The position numbers and the translations under genes were made by a program. This document shows, one piece after another, positions 16,099 to 24,094 of a DNA stretch of 35,682 nt (the first letter of the stretch is position 1; every line of letters begins with the position of its first letter). Source of the stretch: Deltaproteobacteria bacterium (GTDB taxonomy: Bacteria; Myxococcota_A; UBA9160; UBA4427); contig JAFDEK010000062.1 of assembly GCA_019310385.1 (NCBI GenBank), forward strand, positions 1 through 35,682. The letters run 5' to 3'. The notes beneath the pieces are model-generated. The model made no database searches. It was given only the letters and a program-made list of their open reading frames with translations, and was not told where the DNA came from.

Positions 16099-16883
16099 CG
16101 CGATCCCTCCTTCAGGCGAGTGGGCTGCGTTTCTCCTACGGGGATGCACCCGTGCTGCGGGACATCGAGCTCCGCGGTCACGCGGGTGAGTTCGTCGGGC
16201 TCCTGGGCCCCAACGGCTCCGGCAAAACGACGCTGCTCGAGCTGCTAATGGGGCTGCGCAAGCCGGATGCGGGCACGGTATCCATCGAGGGCACTCCCCT
16301 CGATTCACTTCGTCGAAAATCGCTGGCGCGCAAGGTGTCCCTGGTTCCCCAGGAAGTGGGGCTCTCGTTTGCGTTGACGGTGCGCGAGACGGTCTCCATG
16401 GGTCGGAATCCGCATCTGGGGCGTTTCGAGCCGGAAAGGCAGCAGGATCTCGACGCGATCGCGTATGCGCTGGACGTGACGAGCACCGAAGCGCTCGCTG
16501 ATCGTACCGTTGATGCGCTGTCCGGCGGTGAGCGGCAGCGTGTGATGATCGCGCGCGCGATTGCGCAAGAGACACCATTACTCTTGCTCGATGAGCCAAC
16601 GGCGAACCTCGATGTGAGTCATCAGCTCGAGATCCTGCACCTGGTGCGGGAGACGGTCGGTGGCGGTGCCTGCGCGATTGCCGCGATCCACGACCTGTCG
16701 CTCGCATCGCGTTATTGCGATCGACTTCTTCTTCTCTCCGAGGGTGAGCTCGTGGCAGAGGGGGTGCCGTCGGAGGTTATCACCGTGGAGAACCTGGCGC
16801 GGTACTTTGGAATCGATGCGCATATCGGGCCGGCACCGGCAGGAGCGGGACTCAGCGTGATCCCGCTATCGTCGATTCCCTGA
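16095..16883 (+). CDS. ABC importer ATPase (BtuD/FecE type)
   Basis: A 262-residue protein. The frame is open upstream, but ATG 16095 overlapping the permease stop is the natural start. Motifs: Walker A GPNGSGKTT (about 39-47), Q-loop VPQEVG, signature LSGGERQRV, Walker B LLLLDEPTANLD and switch His in AIHDLSLA. It powers the transport described for the two upstream genes. The length is normal for the family. It ends 85 bases before the next possible start. Confidence 0.94.
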   Translation: MTRSLLQASGLRFSYGDAPVLRDIELRGHAGEFVGLLGPNGSGKTTLLELLMGLRKPDAGTVSIEGTPLDSLRRKSLARKVSLVPQEVGLSFALTVRETVSMGRNPHLGRFEPERQQDLDAIAYALDVTSTEALADRTVDALSGGERQRVMIARAIAQETPLLLLDEPTANLDVSHQLEILHLVRETVGGGACAIAAIHDLSLASRYCDRLLLLSEGELVAEGVPSEVITVENLARYFGIDAHIGPAPAGAGLSVIPLSSIP

Positions 16884-17016
16884 AGACGGGCACGGTGGGG
16901 CCCGATCCCCCCGTACGCTTCTCGAGCGACAAAATTCCCGATTCTCCGACTCGTCTCGCTAGAATGGTATGTCGACCGCTTTCGGACCGGGCGAGGCAGA
17001 CCCGAGGAGAAACGTA

Positions 17017-17727
17017 GTGCGTGTGTGGCGCCGCAGCGCCTCGATCTGTGGAGTGATTCTCGGGACGATCCTCGTCGCTGCGCAGGCTCATCCCGAGACC
17101 GACTCGCCGGGCGAAATCACCGGGGGCGTGACCCTCTTCAAGAAGAGCATGCTACGCGGCCTGCGGGAGTCCAACGAGCGAGGCGGCATTCTCGTCTACC
17201 TCACCGGCTTCCTGCAGCCCGCTCCCGAAAGGAGTCTGGATCTCGATCAGCGCGAGCGGCGCTTCGTGCCCGATCTGCTGCCCGTCGTCGTCGGCCAGAC
17301 GGTCGAGTTTCCCAATCACGACTCCATCTACCACAATGTATTCTCGGTTTCGTCCGTGCAGTCCTTCGATCTGGGGCAGTACAAGGGCGACGACCCGCCG
17401 CGGCAGGTGCGCTTCGAGCGGGCCGGATTGGTTCCGGTGTACTGCAACATCCACCCGGAGATGCTCTCCTACGTCGTGGTGCTCGAGAACGAGGCCTTCG
17501 CCTTGAGCGAGCCCGACGGGAGCTTCGTGATCCCCGACGTGCCGCCCGGCGACTGGGTGGCCCACGCCTGGATACCGGGCGCCCAGCGGACGAGCCAGCC
17601 GGTGCATATCGTGCCCGGCGGCAACGCGGAGCTGCAATTCGAGCTGAGGCAGACCGAGCCCATCAAGCCCCACCACCGCAAGGACGGGAGCAACTATCCA
17701 AAGAAGAAGGACCGATACGACCGGTAG
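17017..17727 (+). CDS. Periplasmic cupredoxin-like protein
   Basis: GTG 17017 is chosen because GAGGAGA lies 7 bases upstream and the protein then opens with a classic signal peptide (VRVWRRSASICGVILGTILV, cleavage near AQA). An ATG at 16969 would add 16 residues. A blue-copper-type fold is suggested by VVGQTVEFPNHDSIYHNVFS and VPVYCNIHPEMLSYVVV, giving His, Cys, His and Met in the order expected for type 1 copper ligands. A second small beta-domain (FVIPDVPPGDWVAHAWIPG) resembles carboxypeptidase-regulatory repeats. The Lys/Asp/His-rich C-terminus is hydrophilic. The role would be electron transfer or copper sensing; neither is proven. It lies 36 bases before the cyclase gene, probably co-transcribed. 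Confidence 0.75.
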   Translation: MRVWRRSASICGVILGTILVAAQAHPETDSPGEITGGVTLFKKSMLRGLRESNERGGILVYLTGFLQPAPERSLDLDQRERRFVPDLLPVVVGQTVEFPNHDSIYHNVFSVSSVQSFDLGQYKGDDPPRQVRFERAGLVPVYCNIHPEMLSYVVVLENEAFALSEPDGSFVIPDVPPGDWVAHAWIPGAQRTSQPVHIVPGGNAELQFELRQTEPIKPHHRKDGSNYPKKKDRYDR

Positions 17728-17763
17728 CCAGGTCGGCAGTCAGCCAGGGAGGAGGCCCAAGGG

Positions 17764-19779
17764 ATGACTCTGCGGCTTCGCACACGGATCTTCCTCGCGA
17801 TGGCGGGAGTGGCGGCAGGTGCCCTGATCGCCACGCTCGTGGTCGCACAGATCGACGCCGAGGACCGCGCCGAGCGGCAGATCTCCCAGCGCTTCGAGCG
17901 TGCCCGGCTGAGCTTTCAACGCCTCGAGGCCCAGCGCGAGCGCTCCGTCGCAGAGGGCGTCGCATCGCTGGCGCGGAGCCACCCCGTCTTTCGTACGGTG
18001 TTGTCGACCGCCTCGCTGGCGGCCTACGACCTCGGGCTCGGAGGCATGCCTTCGGAGGGTGACGCCCTGCGCGACGCGAACCTCCGGCTGCGCTCGATCC
18101 TGCCCTCCCTCGATCTCGCCACGCGCCACGAGATTTTCGTCGTGGCCAGCGCGCGGGGCGAGCTTCTCTTCGACCGGTGCGAGCCCGAGCGCTTCGGCGA
18201 CGACCTCACGGGTCTCGACGTACTGCGCGATGCGGTGTCAGCCGGCTCTGCGACGGACGTCTGGAGCCGAGCCCGGGATCTGCCCCTGGGCCTGGCTCTC
18301 GTACCGGAGCCGCTCCCGGGAGTGGTCTACACCGTGATGGTCAGCCCGGTCGAGTTCGGAGACGGAGTGCACGGCTTCGTGCTGGTGGGCGACCCGATCG
18401 GACCCGAGATGCTGGGCCGGCTGCGGGACGTCTCCGATGTGGACATCGCACTGATCACGGGCGCCGGCAACGCAGTCACCACGCTCCCCGTCGAACATGC
18501 AGCGGAGCTGGAAGCGCTCGCGTCGGTTATGGCGGGCATGCCTCCGACCGCCGCACCCATCGAGTGGCGGCTCGACGGTGAACGCTTCCTCGTGGCGCGG
18601 GAGCAGGTGGACGAGGAGAGCGAGGCTTCCTTCCTGCTGCTTCGCTCCCTGGATGCCGAGCTGGCCTATCTACGCGGTCTCGAAAAGTCGGTGGCTCTCG
18701 TCGGGGCACTCGCACTGGCCTGCGCCCTCGCCGCCAGCGCGCTGCTCAGCCGGGGCATCACGCGCCCCGTGGCGGCCCTGCAGGACGCTGCGCGCCGGGT
18801 TGGACGCGCGGACCTGGACGTGCGGGTCGAGGTCACCACCCGCGACGAGCTCGGCGAGCTTGGCGACGCCTTCAACTCCATGGTACTGGGCTTGCGGGAG
18901 CGCGACCGGGTGCGGCGAACCTTCGAGCGGCACGTCTCGAAGCGCGTTGCCGACGAGATCTTGAATTCTAGCGAGCTCGAGATGGAGGGACAGCGGCGAG
19001 AAGTAACCGTGCTCTTCGTGGATCTGGCGGGATTCAGCGCCATGACGGAAGTCAGTGCGCCGGAGCAGGTCATGGAGCGCCTCAGCGAGTACGTCGAGGC
19101 GGTGAGCAGGATCGTCGAGGAAGAAGACGGCACCCTGAACGAACTCTGGGGCGACGGTGTGCTGGCCTTCTGGGGCGCGCCCCTCGCCCAACCCGACCAT
19201 GCGCTGCGAGCCTGCCGAACGGCCACCCGCAGCGCCGAGGCGCTTCGTGAGATTCTCGCACGATGGAGCGAGGACGGCGTCAGCGACCTCGGGTTCCGCA
19301 TGGGACTGCACACCGGGCCGGTGATCGTGGGCGAGCTCGCCGCCCGAACCCGCAGCAAGTACGCCGCCGTCGGGGACGCGGTGAACCTGGCGAGCCGCAT
19401 CGAGTCGGCAGGCAAGCTCTACGGATGCGAGATGCTCGTCTCGGGCGAGACCCGCATGCGGGTCGGCGAGGCCTTCGCCTTTCGCCACCTCGAGCGCGTT
19501 CGCGTAATGGGCCGCGCGGCGCCCGTCGACCTCTACGAGCTGCTGGGCCCGACCGGCGAGGTCGATGCCGAGCGCATCGAGCGGGCGGGCAGCTACGAAG
19601 GAGCCCTCGAAGCCCTGATGAACCGCAAGCCCGACGAGAGCGAGAGGCTGCTGCGCAAGCTCCTCAAGGAGACGCCCGACGATAGGGCCGCGGGACGACT
19701 GCTCGAACGTGTGCAGCGATGGAAGGAGAGCCCGCCGCCGGAGAGCTGGGACGGGGTCGAGCAGCTCGACCGCAAGTAG
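17764..19779 (+). CDS. Membrane class III nucleotide cyclase with HAMP domain
   Basis: A 671-residue protein at ATG 17764. TM1 is at about 9-29, a periplasmic sensor region (about 30-306) resembles CHASE/dCache-type domains, TM2 is at about 308-329, HAMP about 330-385, and the cyclase domain about 412-595. Metal-binding Asp420 (VLFVDLAGFSAMTE) and Asp464 (ELWGDGVLAFWGAP) are present, as are Asn541 and Arg545 (GDAVNLASRIES). The residue at the adenine-specifying Lys position is Glu460, and the second specificity position (after Tyr533) is Ala rather than Asp or Thr. Glu at the first position is a guanylate-cyclase-like feature, so the product may be cGMP or another nucleotide. The 600-671 tail is charged and helical. 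It probably senses a periplasmic signal, perhaps linked to the upstream cupredoxin-like protein. Confidence 0.88.
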   Translation: MTLRLRTRIFLAMAGVAAGALIATLVVAQIDAEDRAERQISQRFERARLSFQRLEAQRERSVAEGVASLARSHPVFRTVLSTASLAAYDLGLGGMPSEGDALRDANLRLRSILPSLDLATRHEIFVVASARGELLFDRCEPERFGDDLTGLDVLRDAVSAGSATDVWSRARDLPLGLALVPEPLPGVVYTVMVSPVEFGDGVHGFVLVGDPIGPEMLGRLRDVSDVDIALITGAGNAVTTLPVEHAAELEALASVMAGMPPTAAPIEWRLDGERFLVAREQVDEESEASFLLLRSLDAELAYLRGLEKSVALVGALALACALAASALLSRGITRPVAALQDAARRVGRADLDVRVEVTTRDELGELGDAFNSMVLGLRERDRVRRTFERHVSKRVADEILNSSELEMEGQRREVTVLFVDLAGFSAMTEVSAPEQVMERLSEYVEAVSRIVEEEDGTLNELWGDGVLAFWGAPLAQPDHALRACRTATRSAEALREILARWSEDGVSDLGFRMGLHTGPVIVGELAARTRSKYAAVGDAVNLASRIESAGKLYGCEMLVSGETRMRVGEAFAFRHLERVRVMGRAAPVDLYELLGPTGEVDAERIERAGSYEGALEALMNRKPDESERLLRKLLKETPDDRAAGRLLERVQRWKESPPPESWDGVEQLDRK

Positions 19780-19787
19780 CCACGCAC

Positions 19788-19802
19788 GCGCTTGCGAAGC
19801 GC
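19788..19802. terminator. Hairpin between convergent genes
   Basis: Six-base arms GCGCTT (19788-19793) and AAGCGC (19797-19802) around GCG lie between the cyclase stop and the ATP-grasp stop, overlapping the latter's stop codon by one base. Position and symmetry suit a bidirectional terminator, but T tracts are absent. Confidence 0.35.
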
Positions 19803-20827
19803 TACTCCTGCCACGCCTCGGCGTAGCGCAGGCCCAGGCTGATGATCCGCTGAAGCAGCTTGGGGTACTCGATGCCGGCACGCGCCGCGGACTTCGAGAG
19901 ATCTTCATCACTGGTGAGGTCGGGGTTGGGATTGGCTTCGAGGACGTAGAGACGGCCATCTTCGGTAAGCCGGAAGTCGATGCGCGCGTAGCCCGTCATT
20001 CCGAGGGCGCGGTAGACGCGGCGGGCCGTACGTACGATGGTCTGCTCGAGTCCGTCGGGCAACTTGCGAGCGGGGACGTTCTCGACGCCGAGCTTCTTCT
20101 GGTAGGCGAGATCCCACTTGACCTTGGAGGTGGCGATGGGCTCGGTTCCCCTGGGCAAGCTCTTGAAGAGAAGCTCCCAGACCGGGAAGACGCTGATCCG
20201 TTGGTTGCCCACGACAGACACCGTGAGCTCCCGGCCCTCGACGTACTCCTCCACGATGGCGTCGGTCACCGCCGTGTGATGGATGAACTCGACCCGCTCC
20301 GCCAGCGCCTTTTCGTCGTGGACGATGGAGGCCTGGGAGATGCCGATGGACGAGTGTTCGGCCGCCGATTTGACGAAGAGGGGGAACTCCAGGCGGGGTG
20401 GCTTGATGCCCTTGCGCCCCATGGCGATCGCGGCGAAGCGGGGAGTCGGAATGCGGTGCCAGGTGAGGAGCTTCTTCGCGACGACCTTGTCGTTGGCGAA
20501 CATCAATCCCCGCGGATTGCAGCCCGTGTAGGGGCAGCGCAGCAGCTCGAGATAGCTCACCACGTGGGAATCGTAGGTCCCGATGCCGTGAAAGTGCGTG
20601 AGCAGGTTGAAGGCCACGTGGGGCTTGCTGTGGTGGATCGCCTGCCGAATGGGCGCAAGCTCGTCCGAGAGGCCGAGGGGAAGCACCTCGTGTCCCAGCT
20701 TGCCGAGGGTCCGCAGAACGTCCCGCTCCTGGGCGATCTGGTGCAGCTGCTGTTTATCGAGCCCCGAGACGTCGTCCGGCGGTACCAGCTCCTCGTGCAT
20801 CAAGAGCAGGACGCGTCGCTTTCTCAT
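19802..20827 (-). CDS. ATP-grasp ligase, D-alanine-D-alanine-ligase-like
   Basis: A 341-residue protein. The frame is open far upstream within the next gene, but ATG 20827, overlapping that gene's stop (ATGA), starts the family homology (MRKRRVLLLMHEELVP). The ATP-grasp layout is clear: NLLTHFHGIGTYDSHVVSYLE, YTGCNPRGLMFANDK, FPLFVKSAAEHSSIG, an EEYVEGRELTVSV loop, and the metal-binding ARIDFRLTEDGRLYVLEANP. It forms amide bonds between a carboxylate and an amine using ATP. The NPDLTSDEDLSKSA C-terminus and lack of a murein cluster argue against a housekeeping Ddl. The substrate is unknown; coupling to a metallopeptidase gene suggests a peptide. Confidence 0.85.
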   Translation of the reverse strand: MRKRRVLLLMHEELVPPDDVSGLDKQQLHQIAQERDVLRTLGKLGHEVLPLGLSDELAPIRQAIHHSKPHVAFNLLTHFHGIGTYDSHVVSYLELLRCPYTGCNPRGLMFANDKVVAKKLLTWHRIPTPRFAAIAMGRKGIKPPRLEFPLFVKSAAEHSSIGISQASIVHDEKALAERVEFIHHTAVTDAIVEEYVEGRELTVSVVGNQRISVFPVWELLFKSLPRGTEPIATSKVKWDLAYQKKLGVENVPARKLPDGLEQTIVRTARRVYRALGMTGYARIDFRLTEDGRLYVLEANPNPDLTSDEDLSKSAARAGIEYPKLLQRIISLGLRYAEAWQE

Positions 20828-21885
20828 CGCGAGTACTCCGTCCAGCGGCTGCGCAGGAGGCCCGTCGTGAGGGCCGTGAGCAGCGCGGTGGCCTCGATCG
20901 TGGTTTCGTACTCCGGCCCCGCGACCCAGAGCTCGAGCCGGCGGCAGCGCAAGACCAGCTCGTTCAGGACCTGATCGATCACGTACTGGTGCTGCCCGGT
21001 CACTACGGCGACATGCCGGCGAAGCTCGCCGCGCGAGCGCAACAGGTAGCGCGCGGCGCTCTCGCGCCGGCCGTCTCCCGCGTCGCTCGAGAAGACGCGT
21101 GTCAGGTACTCGTCGTGGTCGCTGGAGTAATCGCTTCCGTAGTGGGTCTGCTTGCGCCGGTAGTGCTCTCGCAGGGTGATCCGCAGGCCGCCCACGGCGT
21201 CGGGCCGCGCTCTGGAACGCACACGCGGGGGCTTGTTGGCGATCTCCTTCATCAGCGCATCGACGAACTCGAGCTTGCGCAGAGCGGGCCAGCCCTTGTA
21301 GCGCTTTCGCCAGCTCGAACGCGGTTGCAGCCACACCGAGAAGGTCTCGGCGAAGTCCTCGCAAGGATGGCTCTGGGAGTAGAAGTAGTCGAGATTGTGG
21401 ACGTAGTCCTGGCTCGTCAGGTGGGGCACGTAGGTCGAGTGATAGGGCTCGGAGGCGTGGCCGAAGACCTCGCGCCAGCTCTTTCGCCAGTGGAGCCGGT
21501 AGGCGTGGTCGATCGCGTGGGCGGTCTCGTGGCGCAGCAGGCGCATGCACTGGTCGAGGCCGCCTCCCTCCACCTCGAGCATGATCCGCTCTTCGAGCCG
21601 CGCGAGGCGCCGGTGGGCGAGGTAGAAGGGAGCCGCAAAGCCGCCGACGCCGTGGGGTGAGAACCAGTCGGTCGAGAGCCACACGCGGGGTCGGAAGCGC
21701 AGGCCGGCGCGGTCCAACTCGCCGTAGAGCCGCTGGATTCGCGGCTCGAGGGGGCTGCCCTCGATCCGCAAGGAGAGGCTGCGGAACGAACGATCGAGGA
21801 GGGTCGCGTCGCGCAAGCGCACCCAGTCGTAGCGAGGTGCCGCGGGAGGCGCCGGAGATTTCGGGGAGGGACTCACGAAGACCAC
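20824..21885 (-). CDS. Putative zinc-dependent metallopeptidase (HExxH)
   Basis: A 353-residue protein starting at GTG 21885. The zinc motif HETAHAIDH gives His119, Glu120 and His123, and EDFAETFSVWL (about 176-186) supplies a plausible third ligand, Glu180. No signal peptide is seen, so it may be cytoplasmic. Residues 60-100 and the Arg-rich C-terminus (about 230-353) have no recognised domain. It resembles the uncharacterised putative zinc-binding metallopeptidase group, not a named enzyme. It is 4 bases downstream of the secreted-protein gene and overlaps the ATP-grasp start, so the three are probably one operon. Confidence 0.8.
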   Translation of the reverse strand: MVFVSPSPKSPAPPAAPRYDWVRLRDATLLDRSFRSLSLRIEGSPLEPRIQRLYGELDRAGLRFRPRVWLSTDWFSPHGVGGFAAPFYLAHRRLARLEERIMLEVEGGGLDQCMRLLRHETAHAIDHAYRLHWRKSWREVFGHASEPYHSTYVPHLTSQDYVHNLDYFYSQSHPCEDFAETFSVWLQPRSSWRKRYKGWPALRKLEFVDALMKEIANKPPRVRSRARPDAVGGLRITLREHYRRKQTHYGSDYSSDHDEYLTRVFSSDAGDGRRESAARYLLRSRGELRRHVAVVTGQHQYVIDQVLNELVLRCRRLELWVAGPEYETTIEATALLTALTTGLLRSRWTEYSR

Positions 21886-21889
21886 CGCG

Positions 21890-22420
21890 TCAGAAGGGAA
21901 TCGCGCGCAGGTCGAGCACCGTGTCGAAGAACATCTCGCCGTTCTTCGAAACCCGGATGTCGATGGCCGGATAGGTGTCCGGGACGGCGACGACCCACCC
22001 GCTATCGAAGTGGGCGGGCTCTCCGTCGATCTCGAGGTCCAGCTCGAGGCGGTGCTGCACGACGAACTCCTCGTGCCTCGTGTAGCTGCCGGAGCCCGTG
22101 ATGCGCAGGTCTTCGCCCCGGAGCCGCGCCAGGAAGTGCAGATCGCTGACGAGGTACTCCTGATACTCGGGCGCCGCGTAATCGAGCCCGATCAGCCGGA
22201 AGCTGCCACCGAGGTGTTCGGCGAGCAGCACCGGACACATGAGCGGCTCGAAGCAGCCCTCGATGAACCGGCTGTCCGCCGTGAGACCGTAGACCGTGCC
22301 CTCGAGAGGGCAGCGCTGCGGTCCGGCCGCAACGAGGGCGGGGAGGAGCAGCGCCAGCGAGACGACACCGAGACGCCGGCGGCGCCGCGGGCTCTCGCAA
22401 CGCTGTGCGACGGATTCCAT
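21890..22420 (-). CDS. Secreted protein of unknown function
   Basis: A 176-residue protein at ATG 22420. Basic residues (RRRRRLG) precede a hydrophobic signal segment (about 17-32). The mature part has Cys residues in QRCPLEG, EGCFEPLMCPVLL and a repeated beta-strand pattern (SFRLIGLDYAAPEY, FVVQHRLELDLEIDGE). The close spacing of Cys suggests a disulphide or metal site. It is vaguely like DUF1326-type proteins, but I do not claim membership. It leads the operon with the metallopeptidase and ATP-grasp genes, so it could be their substrate or a partner; this is inference. Confidence 0.7.
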   Translation of the reverse strand: MESVAQRCESPRRRRRLGVVSLALLLPALVAAGPQRCPLEGTVYGLTADSRFIEGCFEPLMCPVLLAEHLGGSFRLIGLDYAAPEYQEYLVSDLHFLARLRGEDLRITGSGSYTRHEEFVVQHRLELDLEIDGEPAHFDSGWVVAVPDTYPAIDIRVSKNGEMFFDTVLDLRAIPF

Positions 22421-22483
22421 GAGATCCTCCTGCTGCAGCGGGACGCTACTGCAGAGGATAGCGTCTGCCGGCGCCTCCGCGGC

Positions 22484-24046
22484 TCAAGCTCCGGAATTTC
22501 GAGAGGCGTAGCTCGCCTGCAGCTCCCGGCGCAAGATCTTGCCCGCCGCGCTGCGTAGAACCTCGTCCACCACCTCGAGGCGCTTCGGGCTGCGGTGAGC
22601 GCCGAGACGCCCCCGGCAGTGAGCAAGGACATCGTCCCGCAGCTCGGCGCTGTCACGCGCGCCCGGCTCCAGCACCACCACCGCCGCGAGCACCTCGCCC
22701 CACTCCTCGTCGGGAACGCCAAAGGCGGCAGCGTCTGCCACGCGCGGGTGTGCGAGGAGCACTTCGTCCGCCTCCGCGGGATAGACGTTTGCGCCGCCAC
22801 AGATCACCAGCTCCGCGCTGCGGCCGCTCAGGAAGAGGTAGCCCTCCTCGTCGAGATGGCCGATGTCACCCGCCGTGACGAAGTCTCCCAGGACCGCCTC
22901 ACGAGTCTTCTCCGGCGCCTTGAAGTACTGGAAGCGCCCGCCGCCGCGCGGCTTCATGTAGAGGGTCCCGGTCTCGCCGGGCGGCAGCGGCTCGCCATGC
23001 TCGCCGGCGATCAGCACCGAGTCGGGTGCGGGCCGCCCCACGGAGCCCGGCCGCTTCAGCCACTCGCGGGAGTCGATCAACACCGCGATGCCCTCGGAGC
23101 TGCCGTAGGTTTCCATCAAGATGGGCCCGAGCCACTCGATCATGGCGTGCTTGTCCGCCACCGGCGTCGGCGCGCCGCCATGCATCACGAAGCGCAGGGA
23201 AGAGAGGTCATGGGCACGACGCACTGCCTCGGGCAGCGCGAGCAGGCGGCGGAACATGGTGGGCACGCAGAATGTGTGGGTGATGCCATGGCGATGGACG
23301 ATGCGGAGCATCTCCTCGGCTTCCCACTCGTCCATGAGGTAGACCGGAATGCCGCTGGCCAGGGGCACGCGCAGCACGAATTCCAGCGGTCCGCCATGGT
23401 AGAGCGGCGCCGTCGCCAGGGTCATGTCCTGTGCCTCGGGATCGAAGCCGAAGAAGGCGGCGAAGAGCCGGTGCCCCTGCACGAACTCCTCCGGCGTCTG
23501 GCGACGCACCACGCCCTTGGGCCGACCCGTGGTGCCCGAGGTGTAGAGCATGAAGCGACCCAGGGAGGGGTCGTCGACATCGTCGCCACGCTCGCCGGAG
23601 AGCGTCACGGCATAGTCCGAGAAGCCCTCGATGGGCGCATCGACCGAAAGCCGGCTCAGCAGCCGCCCGCTCTCCCGCGCGGCGAGCCCCGCCGCCTCGG
23701 CGAAGCGCCCCTCGGCGACCAGGGCCCTGGCCCCGCAGTCGGCGACCACATAGGCGACGTCCTCCGGCGGCAGGTGCCAGTTCACCGGCACCATCACGAC
23801 ACCGCTGCGCATGACAGCGCTCACCACCTCCGCGAACTCCGGGCGGTTCGAGCACAGCAGTGCCACGCAGTCACCCTCGCGCAAGCCGCATGAGCGCCAG
23901 TGCCGGACGAGCTGGTTCGCGCGCCGGTTCAGCTCCGCAAAGCTGCGGCAGCCATGGGGGGATACGACGGCCGGACGATCTGGGTGCAGCGAGGCGACCC
24001 GGGCCACGTCCATCCCCAGCATCGACATCGCGTCGTCACGGCTCAT
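22484..24046 (-). CDS. AMP-forming acyl-CoA synthetase
   Basis: A 520-residue protein. ATG 24046 is chosen over 24073 because GGAG lies at suitable spacing and the shorter start fits the family. Adenylate-forming signatures: YTSGTTGRPKGV (ATP-binding P-loop, about 190-201), APLYHGGP, YGSSEG, TAGDIGHLDEEGYLFLSGR (Asp/Arg of the hinge), and the catalytic Lys in RSAAGKILRREL near the C-terminus. It activates a carboxylic acid, probably a medium- or long-chain fatty acid, to its CoA thioester. The 48-base gap to the fatty acyl-CoA reductase gene fits supply of its substrate. Confidence 0.93.
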   Translation of the reverse strand: MSRDDAMSMLGMDVARVASLHPDRPAVVSPHGCRSFAELNRRANQLVRHWRSCGLREGDCVALLCSNRPEFAEVVSAVMRSGVVMVPVNWHLPPEDVAYVVADCGARALVAEGRFAEAAGLAARESGRLLSRLSVDAPIEGFSDYAVTLSGERGDDVDDPSLGRFMLYTSGTTGRPKGVVRRQTPEEFVQGHRLFAAFFGFDPEAQDMTLATAPLYHGGPLEFVLRVPLASGIPVYLMDEWEAEEMLRIVHRHGITHTFCVPTMFRRLLALPEAVRRAHDLSSLRFVMHGGAPTPVADKHAMIEWLGPILMETYGSSEGIAVLIDSREWLKRPGSVGRPAPDSVLIAGEHGEPLPPGETGTLYMKPRGGGRFQYFKAPEKTREAVLGDFVTAGDIGHLDEEGYLFLSGRSAELVICGGANVYPAEADEVLLAHPRVADAAAFGVPDEEWGEVLAAVVVLEPGARDSAELRDDVLAHCRGRLGAHRSPKRLEVVDEVLRSAAGKILRRELQASYASRNSGA

Positions 24047-24094
24047 GGCGCACCTGCTCCCCCTCCTCTTCACGAGCTGTCCTGCGCCGCGCGC

